Source of the DNA: Fluoribacter gormanii
GTDB lineage: Bacteria > Pseudomonadota > Gammaproteobacteria > Legionellales > Legionellaceae
Length of the DNA stretch: 64,000 bases
Direction of reading: 5' to 3'
NCBI RefSeq assembly: GCF_900156395.1
Contig: NZ_FTNL01000001.1
Span: 207,995 to 271,994 of the forward strand
The notes below the pieces were generated by a model. It saw nothing but the letters and a program-made list of their open reading frames with translations. It was not told where the DNA came from and searched no databases. This document shows, piece after piece, positions 56,517-64,000 of this stretch (the first letter of the stretch is position 1; each line of letters starts with the position of its first letter). A program made the position numbers and the translations under genes.

Positions 56517-57414
56517 ACACCTTTTGGTTAAGCATAGGAAAGCCCAAAGCTTCGCGAGCCTGATAATAAGCTTGCGCTACTGCTCTTGATAAATGTCTTA
56601 CGCGTAAGATATAACGCTGCCTTTCAGTAACAGATATTGCTTTGCGTGCATCGAGTAAGTTAAATGAATGCGATGCTTTAATTACCATTTCATAAGCAGG
56701 AAGTGGTAATTGTAACTCAATCAACTTTTGCGCCTCACTTTCATAATAATCAAACTGTTTAAATAACTCTTCTACATTAGCATGTTCAAAATTATAAGCA
56801 GACATTTCCACTTCATTTTGATGGAACACGTTACCATAAGTTATAGTGCCATTCGCTGTATTACTCCAAGGCAGATCAAATAAGTTGTCCACCCCTAATA
56901 TATACATAGCCAAACGCTCCAATCCATAAGTCAACTCACCAGTTACAGGCTTACACGCTAAGCCACCTGCCTGTTGAAAATAGGTAAATTGGGATACCTC
57001 CATACCGTTTTGCCAAACCTCCCAACCTAGCCCCCAAGCACCTAAAGTAGGAGACTCCCAGTTGTCTTCAACAAACCGAATGTCATCAGCCAAAGGGTCA
57101 ACTCCTAGGGCACGCAATGAATCCAGATATTTATCTTGGATATCTAAAGGAGAAGGTTTGAGTACCACTTGAAATTGGTAATAATGTTGCACTCGATTTG
57201 GATTATCTCCATAACGCCCATCAGTAGGTCTTCGAGAAGGCTGTACATAAGCAGCTGACCAAGGCTCAGGGCCTATTGCCCGTAAAAACGTTGCTGGATG
57301 AAATGTACCCGCGCCAACTTCCATATCAAAAGGTTGCAATATAACACATCCCTGAGCAGCCCAATATTGCTGCAAAGTAAGAATAATATCCTGAAATGTA
57401 GATGGTTTTGTCAT
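56503..57414 (-). CDS. glyQ: Glycyl-tRNA synthetase alpha subunit
   Basis: GlyQ carries the class II catalytic site of the synthetase and makes glycyl-adenylate. The 303-aa protein begins [18 protein letters not shown] and has the [22 protein letters not shown] and [17 protein letters not shown] motifs and [12 protein letters not shown]-like motif 3 region ([18 protein letters not shown]). ATG 57414 gives the family start; the frame open up to 57498 reads into a repeat. Its end overlaps glyS by 14 bases, so the two are made together. Confidence 0.96.
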   Translation of the reverse strand: MTKPSTFQDIILTLQQYWAAQGCVILQPFDMEVGAGTFHPATFLRAIGPEPWSAAYVQPSRRPTDGRYGDNPNRVQHYYQFQVVLKPSPLDIQDKYLDSLRALGVDPLADDIRFVEDNWESPTLGAWGLGWEVWQNGMEVSQFTYFQQAGGLACKPVTGELTYGLERLAMYILGVDNLFDLPWSNTANGTITYGNVFHQNEVEMSAYNFEHANVEELFKQFDYYESEAQKLIELQLPLPAYEMVIKASHSFNLLDARKAISVTERQRYILRVRHLSRAVAQAYYQAREALGFPMLNQKVCDGQ

Positions 57415-57428
57415 GAAAATCTCAATGT

Positions 57429-57505
57429 AGCCTGGGTGAAACGAAGCGGAACCCTGGAAATTTGTACCCTGAAAAACCCGGGCTCCGCTTCGCTTCACCC
57501 AGGCT
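57429..57505. repeat. CCTGGGTG-type intergenic repeat between dsbA-like and glyQ
   Basis: AGCCTGGGTGAAACGAAGCGGA at the left and TCCGCTTCGCTTCACCCAGGCT at the right are nearly exact inverted arms around a loop of about 30 bases. A T-run follows on the plus strand. On the minus strand it separates the DsbA-like gene from glyQ. Confidence 0.8.
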
Positions 57506-57528
57506 CTTTTGTGCTTAACTGCACTTGC

Positions 57529-58320
57529 TTACGAATTACCAGCTGCTTTCTTGATTAACTCTTGCAACGACTCTTCACTGGCAGCACCAGGTATAAATGA
57601 AGGTTCAGAGCCTGATTTAAATTGACCATTTGGAGTTGAAGCAATGATAAATGCAGGAGTTCCCATCAAGTGTAGTTTTTCTGCTAATTCACGGTTTGCA
57701 TCCAAGGCTGCAGTAACTTCTTTACTTTGCATATCAGTCTTTAACTTCTTCATATCTAAGCCTAAAGACTTAGCAGTAGCCATAACGATTTGATCGTTTA
57801 AACGCTTATCAATAGAAATCAATGCATTATGCATTGCTTGATATTTGCCTTGCATACCAGCAGCTAAAGCGGCTCTAGAAGCCAATTCAGAGCTCTTGCC
57901 AAAAATTGGGAATTCTTTATAAATAACTCGCAAGTCACTGTCTTTTTTAACCAAACTATCAATAATTGGTGACATTTTTTTGCAATGAATGCATTGGTAA
58001 TCAAAAAATTCTACTATAGTCACATTACCTTTAGGATTACCTATAACTGTAGTTTTACCTTGAAACAATTGCTCAGTGTTTTCTTTAATTGCAGATTGAG
58101 CTTGTTGTTGCATATTTTGCTGTTGTTTTTGTTGTAACGCTTGAGAAGCTTCCAAAAGTACTTCTGGATTAGTTACTAAATAGTCATGCACTACTTTTTC
58201 AATTTCCTTTTTTTGTGTATCAGACATAGGAGTTGTATTATTGGTATCTGCTGCCATAACTGCAGGTGATACTAAAGATGCGGTCAGCGCTCCTACTGTT
58301 AATAAATTTGTAAATTTCAC
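57529..58320 (-). CDS. DsbA2/Com1-like periplasmic thiol-disulfide oxidoreductase
   Basis: This 263-aa protein has a Sec signal peptide (cleaved after AVMA) and a thioredoxin-fold domain. The active-site pair is C110-I-H-C113 in YQCIHCKKMSP; the cis-Pro loop is GTPAFII. The region before it (about residues 30-90) is Gln/Lys-rich and helical, as in the Com1/DsbA2 proteins, where it serves dimerisation. The start is taken as GTG 58320 because AAGGGG lies just upstream and the signal peptide begins there; the ATG-led frame to 58410 adds no likely exported sequence. DsbA2 in Legionella helps fold Dot/Icm components, but this role is inferred from the family only. Confidence 0.85.
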   Translation of the reverse strand: MKFTNLLTVGALTASLVSPAVMAADTNNTTPMSDTQKKEIEKVVHDYLVTNPEVLLEASQALQQKQQQNMQQQAQSAIKENTEQLFQGKTTVIGNPKGNVTIVEFFDYQCIHCKKMSPIIDSLVKKDSDLRVIYKEFPIFGKSSELASRAALAAGMQGKYQAMHNALISIDKRLNDQIVMATAKSLGLDMKKLKTDMQSKEVTAALDANRELAEKLHLMGTPAFIIASTPNGQFKSGSEPSFIPGAASEESLQELIKKAAGNS

Positions 58321-58520
58321 ACAGTTCCCCTTATTTAATAGTTTACATAATACCAACAACTTTCCAACCGGCACCCTAGCATCCACTAGAAGAAAATTCA
58401 ATAGGGTCAATTTACAATTCTACTATCTTGAGCTGAAATGGCGTGATTTTCTGACTCAGAATAATAAGATTAATTACAACTTGGCCCACACACAGCGAAA
58501 CACAGGAATTTTAGTATTAC

Positions 58521-60686
58521 TCACATCTCAACAGCTAAATTCGCATAAGCTAAAACAAGCCATTTAACACCATGCTCACTAAACTTCACCTGTACACGAG
58601 TATGTGCTCCACTACCCTCAACTGCTAATACGATGCCTTGACCAAATTTTGCATGAGTCACACTTTGTCCCAAAGACAACCCAGATGTTTCTGGTACCAC
58701 AGAAGGTTTATTTCGCGTAATAACAGGTGATTGAAATTTCGCCTTAATACGAATCTCATCAATTAACTCTTGGGGCAATTCCCTTAAAAATCGTGAAGGT
58801 CGATGATACTCTTCTCGTCCATATTGTCTTCGTATTTCAGCATACGACATAATCAGTTTGCGCATAGCACGAGTCATCCCCACGTAGCATAATCGACGCT
58901 CTTCCTCCAGACGTCCTGGCTCGTCCAAAGACTGTTTTCCTGGGAACACCCCCTCTTCCATTCCCACTAAAAATACAATCGGAAACTCAAGGCCTTTAGC
59001 AGCATGCAAGGTCATCAAATGGACATAACGCTCGTGTTCTTCAGCCTGCATTTCTCCAGCTTCCAAAGAAGCATGGGCCAGGAATGCATTCACCAGAGGA
59101 ATTTCTTCCTCGTCTTCTTGCTCATAACGAAATTGTTTTGCCGCATTGATTAATTCTTGTAAGTTATCCAGACGGGACTCCGATTTGTCCCCTTTGATTT
59201 TGCTAAAATGAGCATACAACCCACTCTGCTGAATTACTATAGATAACTGCTCATCCAATTCCATTGCTGTGGTATTTTGTTGTAATTGTTCGATTAATTC
59301 GATAAATTTCGTCAATGAAGAACCCGCCCGTTGAGCCATTTCACCTGATTGCAATAATGTTTTGGCTGCATGCCATAAAGAACATTGTTCCGATTTGGCA
59401 TAATGACGCAGATCATCAAGCGTTTTTTCACCAATACCCCGGGTTGGAAAATTAACAATACGCTCAAAAGCATTATCATCATCCGAATTCACTAATAAAC
59501 GCAAATAAGCTAAAGCATCTTTTACTTCTGCTCGATCAAAGAAACGTAATCCACCATAAATGCGATAAGCAATTCCAGCACGTAATAATGCTTCCTCTAA
59601 AACCCTGGATTGAGCATTCGAACGATATAAAATAGCAATTTCATCAGCACTTACGCCTTGATTAATTTCCATCATAATTCGTTCACAGACAAAGCGTGCT
59701 TCCTCCAGCTCATTAAAGGCACTGTAGACTATAATTTTTTCTCCAGTTGCGCCATTCGTCCATAAGTCTTTTCCCATCCGTGAATTATTATGTGTAATTA
59801 AAGCATTAGCTGCATCGAGTATGGTTGCTGTTGAACGATAATTTTGTTCCAAACGAATAATTTGTGTGTTTTTAAAATCCTGAGAAAATTGCTGAATATT
59901 CTCGACTTTCGCTCCTCGCCAACCATAAATCGATTGATCATCATCTCCGACTGCCAAAACAGCAGTATGTTCACCAGCAAGAAGACGTACCCATGCATAT
60001 TGAATCGTATTGGTATCCTGGAACTCATCCACCAATATGGCTTGAAAACGTTGACGGTAATGATTAAGAATTTCCGGGTTATCACGCAATAATTCATGGG
60101 TCCGCAATAACAATTCTGCAAAATCGATTACTCCTGCAGTCTGGCAGGCTTGTTCATATGCCTTATAAATATTGAGTAACGTTTTACCAGGTCCATAAGA
60201 CAAAGTATGGACGTGTTGGGGTCGTAGTCCTTCATCTTTACGTCCATTAATAAACGACTGAGCCTGTTTCACTGGCCATTGTTCTGAATCAAGATTTAAT
60301 GAGGCAATCACTCGTTTAACCAGGCGCGCTTGATCTTCGGAATCTAAAATATGAAACAGCTCGGGCAAATTAGCTTCCTGATAATGTCGGCGGAGCAAGC
60401 GATGGCACAACCCATGAAAAGTTCCTACCCATAATCCCAATACAGGAGTACTCAACATATTATTTAAGCGCGCTCTCATTTCACCAGCCGCTTTATTAGT
60501 AAACGTTACGGCCAAAATTCCATGCGGTGAAATATGTTCCTCCTCAATGAGCCATGCAATGCGGCTAACCAAAACCTTCGTTTTACCACTCCCCGCCCCA
60601 GCAAGGACCAGCGTATTACCAAGCGGTGAAGTAACTGCTTCGCGTTGTCGCTCATTCAGCCCTTTAAGAATTGCAGCAAGAGTCAT
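58521..60686 (-). CDS. uvrD: DNA helicase II UvrD
   Basis: UvrD unwinds DNA 3' to 5' in nucleotide excision and mismatch repair. The 721-aa length equals the E. coli protein (720). Helicase motifs are intact: Walker A AGAGSGKTK (residues 29-37), TFTNKAAGEMRAR, VDEFQDTN, GDDDQSIYGWRGA, YRSNAQSR, MTLHAAKGLEFP and CYVGMTRAM. The C-terminal ~60 residues (VTHAKFGQGIVLAVEGSGAHTRVQVKF) form the UvrD-type Tudor-like RNA-polymerase-binding end. It reads away from the next gene. Confidence 0.96.
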   Translation of the reverse strand: MTLAAILKGLNERQREAVTSPLGNTLVLAGAGSGKTKVLVSRIAWLIEEEHISPHGILAVTFTNKAAGEMRARLNNMLSTPVLGLWVGTFHGLCHRLLRRHYQEANLPELFHILDSEDQARLVKRVIASLNLDSEQWPVKQAQSFINGRKDEGLRPQHVHTLSYGPGKTLLNIYKAYEQACQTAGVIDFAELLLRTHELLRDNPEILNHYRQRFQAILVDEFQDTNTIQYAWVRLLAGEHTAVLAVGDDDQSIYGWRGAKVENIQQFSQDFKNTQIIRLEQNYRSTATILDAANALITHNNSRMGKDLWTNGATGEKIIVYSAFNELEEARFVCERIMMEINQGVSADEIAILYRSNAQSRVLEEALLRAGIAYRIYGGLRFFDRAEVKDALAYLRLLVNSDDDNAFERIVNFPTRGIGEKTLDDLRHYAKSEQCSLWHAAKTLLQSGEMAQRAGSSLTKFIELIEQLQQNTTAMELDEQLSIVIQQSGLYAHFSKIKGDKSESRLDNLQELINAAKQFRYEQEDEEEIPLVNAFLAHASLEAGEMQAEEHERYVHLMTLHAAKGLEFPIVFLVGMEEGVFPGKQSLDEPGRLEEERRLCYVGMTRAMRKLIMSYAEIRRQYGREEYHRPSRFLRELPQELIDEIRIKAKFQSPVITRNKPSVVPETSGLSLGQSVTHAKFGQGIVLAVEGSGAHTRVQVKFSEHGVKWLVLAYANLAVEM

Positions 60687-60883
60687 AAAAAAATTCCAGG
60701 AAAAAATCGATGGTGTATTCTATTAATAGATCCCACTATCTCGCAAGGGAAAGAAAATAGAAGCTATACTAATTATAATTATAATCTTGTTTTTTTACGC
60801 TAACGCGTATACATATTGCTTTCAAACGCTTCCCAGCGCAAAATAATGCAATATGGCAAAACAAAAATTCCTAAAGGACTAAA

Positions 60884-61846
60884 ATGCACTCACTCTATCC
60901 GTCAATTAAACCTTATGCGCAACATGAATTAAAAGTCAGTGCACTGCATACACTTTATATTGAAGAAACAGGCAATCCGGATGGATTGCCTGTTATTGTA
61001 TTACATCCAGGCCCCGGTGCTTCTTCCGGAGATGGTTACCTTAGACGTTTTTTTGATCCGCAACATTATCGAATCATAATTTTTGATCAACGCGGTTGTG
61101 GACGCTCTACCCCTCACCTAGAAGTTCGTGAAAATACGACCAATTTGTTATTAGATGACATCGATGCCATCAGAGATTTTTTAGAGTTATCCGAATTTGT
61201 ATTGTCTGGCGGTGGATGGGGTTCTTTACTTGCTTTACTTTACGCTCAAAAATTTCCGCAACAGATTAAAGCACTACAACTACATCAAATTTTTTTGGGA
61301 AGACAGCAAGATTTCGACTGGTTTTATAAGCATGGTGCCAATCTGGTTTATCCTGACTACTGGCAAGAATTTACAAGCAGTGTTCCTGAAAACATGCTGG
61401 ATAAAATCCCCCAATATTATGCCAATTGCTTGCAAGGCCCTAATGAACTCGCACGCATGAGTGCTGCAAAATCATGGGCATTGTGGGAAGCTCGTTGCAG
61501 CAGTTTACATCCTCATTTATATGTCATTGATCAATTCAGTGATCCTCATTTTGCCCTGGCTCTTGCAACATTAGAATCCCATTACATCAATAATCACTTT
61601 TTCATTGAAGAAAATCAGGTAATGGACAATGTTCATAAAATACGACATATCCCAACATACATCGTCCACGGTCGCTTTGATTTAATTTCTCCCCTGGCTG
61701 GTGCATTTGAACTACATCAAGCAATACCGGCATCCAATTTAAGAATAGTGCGTGATGCGGGGCATTCAGATAGAGAGTCAGGTATCATTGACGCTCTAAT
61801 TTATGCGAGTAAAGAAATTTCCAAACAAGGACTTGATGCATGTTGA
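60884..61846 (+). CDS. Prolyl-aminopeptidase homologue lacking the nucleophilic Ser (possible pseudoenzyme)
   Basis: This 320-aa alpha/beta-hydrolase matches proline iminopeptidase (S33) along its length: RRFFDPQHYR, FDQRGCGRSTPH, SWALWEARCSS, VHGRFDLISP (catalytic Asp) and AGHSDRESG (catalytic His). The nucleophile elbow, normally GGSWGS, reads GGGWGS, so residue 111 is Gly (codon GGA at 61214-61216). Two base changes from any Ser codon are needed, so a single sequencing error does not explain it. The HGGPG oxyanion motif is also altered to HPGPG. The frame is intact. It overlaps dtd by seven bases, so expression is likely. It may be inactive, or have another role. Confidence 0.85.
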   Translation: MHSLYPSIKPYAQHELKVSALHTLYIEETGNPDGLPVIVLHPGPGASSGDGYLRRFFDPQHYRIIIFDQRGCGRSTPHLEVRENTTNLLLDDIDAIRDFLELSEFVLSGGGWGSLLALLYAQKFPQQIKALQLHQIFLGRQQDFDWFYKHGANLVYPDYWQEFTSSVPENMLDKIPQYYANCLQGPNELARMSAAKSWALWEARCSSLHPHLYVIDQFSDPHFALALATLESHYINNHFFIEENQVMDNVHKIRHIPTYIVHGRFDLISPLAGAFELHQAIPASNLRIVRDAGHSDRESGIIDALIYASKEISKQGLDAC

Positions 61847-62277
61847 TTGTAATCCAAAGAGTAACGCATGCCCGTGTAGATATTGATGGTGAAACAGTTG
61901 GAAAAATAGATCAGGGGCTTTTGGTACTCTGTGGATTTGAACCTGATGATACAGACCATAACATCAATAAAATGTTAGAGAAGTGCATCAATTATCGTAT
62001 TTTTAGCGACAGCCAAGGTAAAATGAATTTAAGCCTTAAAGATGTTCAAGGTGGATTATTATTAGTGCCTCAATTTACCTTAATGGCCGAAACCCAAAAA
62101 GGTTTGCGTCCCAGTTTTTCGAACGCAGCACCACCTCAACTGGGTCGGGAATTATTTGATAATCTCTTGACGCGAGCCGCTCAGTTATATCCACAAATAC
62201 AAAGTGGATCTTTTGGTGCCGACATGCAAGTTCACTTATGCAATGATGGGCCTGTGACTTTTTTGCTAAAGTTCTAA
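61840..62277 (+). CDS. dtd: D-aminoacyl-tRNA deacylase
   Basis: Dtd removes D-amino acids (and Gly) from mischarged tRNAs. The 145-aa length is standard. The family motifs are RVTHARVDIDGE near the N-terminus, LLLVPQFTLMAET with the catalytic Thr-like segment, RPSFSNAAPP, SGSFGADMQVHL and the cis-Gly-Pro motif NDGPVTFLL. The ATG at 61840 overlaps the end of the upstream gene by seven bases. No anomaly is seen. Confidence 0.96.
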   Translation: MLIVIQRVTHARVDIDGETVGKIDQGLLVLCGFEPDDTDHNINKMLEKCINYRIFSDSQGKMNLSLKDVQGGLLLVPQFTLMAETQKGLRPSFSNAAPPQLGRELFDNLLTRAAQLYPQIQSGSFGADMQVHLCNDGPVTFLLKF

Positions 62278-62384
62278 TAAAATAGCATTAGACCTTTTGT
62301 TCTTGTTTTTATCCTATGGCTATGCGCCGGACTCGGGCTCTAAAATACATTGTACTCAAAACGTCAACAGCTGCAGGAGTCACT

Positions 62385-62417
62385 ATGATTGTTTGCAAGA
62401 ACATCAAACTCGTGTAA
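62385..62417 (+). other. Possible 10-codon leader peptide upstream of mlaA
   Basis: ATG 62385 follows a strong AGGAGTCACT site and codes MIVCKNIKLV before TAA. The frame is the same as mlaA, and no other stop lies between this TAA and the mlaA ATG at 62451, which itself lacks a clear ribosome site. It may be a short leader, a decayed start or chance. Confidence 0.3.
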
Positions 62418-62450
62418 CATCGTTTACTAAGTCAAATAATAAAAAAAATC

Positions 62451-63212
62451 ATGCGATTAATTTCAATAATCATTAGTTTTACCGGTGGTCTTGCTTTAAC
62501 TGGATGTGCTTGTAAGGGAACTAACCCCGCCGATCCTTTTGAACCGTTTAACCGCAAAATATATAAGTTTAATACTGCATTGGACAATGCAATTTTGAAG
62601 CCCACAGCAAAAACATATCGGGCTGTTTTACCCGCTCCTGTTCGTAAAAGTATAAATAACTTTTACAACAACCTCGATCTTATTCCATCCGTAGGAAATG
62701 ATCTTCTGCAAGCAGAGGGAAAATGGGCAATTCGAGACTCTTGGCGATTCATTATCAACTCATCTTTAGGTGTAGGTGGCTTATTTGACGTAGCCAAAAC
62801 CTTTGGCTTACCCCCTCATTCAAATGATTTAGGTCTTACTTTAGCTAAATGGGGCGATAAAAATTCTCCATATCTAATGCTTCCCATATTAGGCCCAAGC
62901 ACGCTTCGAGACGGAGCAGGATGGTTATTCCAATTTGCGCTATATAGCCCCTATGTTTACATTAATAATGATGCCGTGGTGTACAGTCTATTAGCTCTAC
63001 GTACAGTGGATTTACGCTCACAACTGCTAGATACTGAGCAAATAATGGATGAAGCTTTGGATAAATATGCCTTTATGAGAGATGCGTATTTACAATATCG
63101 AAATCATCTCATCACAGGTGCTAATCAAGATACGGGCTCTCTTTATGTTGATGATAAAAAAGCCAATCAGGAAGCGGCTGCAGAAGTTGGTAATGATTAT
63201 GTAGATGAATAA
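62451..63212 (+). CDS. mlaA: MlaA (VacJ) outer-membrane phospholipid-transport lipoprotein
   Basis: MlaA sits in the outer membrane and removes misplaced phospholipids from the outer leaflet, passing them to MlaC. The 253-aa protein has a lipoprotein signal with lipobox LTGC (Cys19, next residue Ala, which fits outer-membrane sorting). DPFEPFNRKIYKFN, the VacJ signature, follows, then GVGGLFDVAKTFGLPPH and FGLTL-like GLTLAKWG segments, and a C-terminal helix. No clear ribosome site lies before ATG 62451. The other mla genes are not in the window. Confidence 0.94.
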   Translation: MRLISIIISFTGGLALTGCACKGTNPADPFEPFNRKIYKFNTALDNAILKPTAKTYRAVLPAPVRKSINNFYNNLDLIPSVGNDLLQAEGKWAIRDSWRFIINSSLGVGGLFDVAKTFGLPPHSNDLGLTLAKWGDKNSPYLMLPILGPSTLRDGAGWLFQFALYSPYVYINNDAVVYSLLALRTVDLRSQLLDTEQIMDEALDKYAFMRDAYLQYRNHLITGANQDTGSLYVDDKKANQEAAAEVGNDYVDE

Positions 63213-63234
63213 TATTGGTACTTGAATACTTTAT

Positions 63235-63258
63235 TGCCTGAGCTTCGCCCAGGCAGCC
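63235..63258. terminator. Hairpin between mlaA and gshB
   Basis: TGCCTG at 63235-63240 pairs with CAGGCA at about 63250-63255, near a T-rich stretch. The two genes converge here, so a shared terminator is plausible. It may derive from the family B repeat. Confidence 0.45.
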
Positions 63259-63275
63259 TTTATATGCCTTTTTGA

Positions 63276-64000
63276 TTAATCACGACATATCTTCTCAAGG
63301 CAACGTAAAAAATCACCAGCGATATCAAGTTTTGTTTCAGCTTCTATTTCTCGTACACAGGTTGGGCTTGTAACATTAATTTCTGTTAAATAATCACCAA
63401 TCACATCAATCCCGACAAAATACAAACCTTTGGCTTTGAGAGTAGGTCCTACTTGTTCACAAATCCACAGGTCTCTAGCTGTAATAGGTACTACCTCGCC
63501 ACGTGCACCTGCAGCTAAATTACCTCGCAAATCGCCCTGTGCGGGAATACGTGCCAATGCATAGGGAACAGGTTCACCATTGATTAATAAAATGCGTTTA
63601 TCACCAGTGGTTTTTATTTCATCAATATAACGTTGGGCAATAATCGTTTGCGTTTGATTTTTTGTTAGGACTTCTAAAATAACCGCTAAATTTTTTCCTT
63701 GCTCCTCCACATGGAATACAGAGTTACCTCCCATCCCTTCAAGAGGTTTAAAAATAACCTGTCTATGCTCCTCCCAAAATGATTTCAACCGCTTAATATT
63801 TCGCGAAACAAGTGTAGTTGGACAACACTGAGGAAAATTTAAAGTAAAAAACTTTTCATTCGCATCACGCAAGCTTTGAGGTTTGTTGGCTACAAGAACT
63901 CCTTCGCGTTCTGCAAGTTCCAGACAATATGTAGTGTAAATGTATTCTGTATTAAAAGGAGGATCTTTGCGCATTAGTATGATATCAAACTCACCTAAAG
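63276..64000 (-). CDS. gshB: Glutathione synthetase, C-terminal part (5' end outside window)
   Basis: GshB joins gamma-glutamylcysteine and glycine with ATP. About 241 residues are visible; the frame stays open past 63974 to the end of the window (preceding residues LGEFDIIL), so the start lies outside. The ATP-grasp motifs are RKDPPFNTEYIY, FKPLEGMGGNSVFHV (Gly-rich loop), RYIDEIKTTGDKRILLINGEPV, GNLAAGARGEVVP (catalytic loop) and GIDVIGDYLTEINVTSPT. Glutathione is abundant in gammaproteobacteria, which fits the organism. Nothing is missing in the visible part. Confidence 0.95.
   Translation of the reverse strand, partial: LGEFDIILMRKDPPFNTEYIYTTYCLELAEREGVLVANKPQSLRDANEKFFTLNFPQCCPTTLVSRNIKRLKSFWEEHRQVIFKPLEGMGGNSVFHVEEQGKNLAVILEVLTKNQTQTIIAQRYIDEIKTTGDKRILLINGEPVPYALARIPAQGDLRGNLAAGARGEVVPITARDLWICEQVGPTLKAKGLYFVGIDVIGDYLTEINVTSPTCVREIEAETKLDIAGDFLRCLEKICRD

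Overview
The window is about 39% GC, densely coded and free of rRNA, tRNA, transposase or phage genes. Several things point to a Legionella (or close Legionellales) chromosome: a bifunctional aspartate kinase/diaminopimelate decarboxylase, a leucine-to-acetoacetate operon, a DsbA2/Com1-type disulfide protein, and large helical-repeat, GDSL and coiled-coil proteins without Sec signals, the usual look of Dot/Icm substrates. The genus call is inference from gene content and protein style; no database was searched.

Layout. 1-7.1 kb: 3' part of mutS, tamA-tamB (translationally coupled) and hemB. 7.3-9.3 kb: a small secreted protein and a FadL-type porin converging on a shared hairpin. 9.5-17.6 kb: lysAC, an AddA/RecB-like helicase-nuclease, the mrp Fe-S carrier and a CsiV-like protein. 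17.7-31.2 kb is an accessory stretch: two tandem small paralogs, a chimeric diaminopimelate decarboxylase, a 1482-aa helical-repeat protein with a YopT-like cysteine-protease-type N-terminus, a short SAHH-like protein, an MFS transporter, a GDSL hydrolase with 26-aa repeats, and a PAS-GGDEF cyclase. 31.2-37.8 kb (minus strand): msbA-lpxK-secreted protein, a GNAT, pyrD and a methyltransferase. 38.2-48.6 kb: an eight-gene operon-like run that takes isovaleryl-CoA (leucine) to acetoacetate and acetyl-CoA. 48.9-51.4 kb: metNIQ behind a structured leader. 51.6-64 kb: a coiled-coil protein, a 55-aa PA3496-like gene, rsmJ, glyQ-glyS, dsbA2-like, uvrD, a prolyl-aminopeptidase homologue lacking its nucleophile, dtd, mlaA and the C-terminal part of gshB.

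The most unusual object is the gene at 18579-19997. Its first ~85 residues match, without gaps around the key site, the start of the neighbouring 1482-aa protein, including the position of that protein's putative catalytic Cys, which is Tyr here. The rest is a second, well-conserved copy of the decarboxylase half of lysAC, which lies 6.5 kb upstream. Other points of note are the Ser-to-Gly change in the prolyl aminopeptidase homologue, two families of intergenic inverted-repeat elements (one of about 85 bp with TGTCATTCC ends, one with CCTGGGTGAAGCG ends), the structured metN leader and the 26-aa repeats in the GDSL protein.
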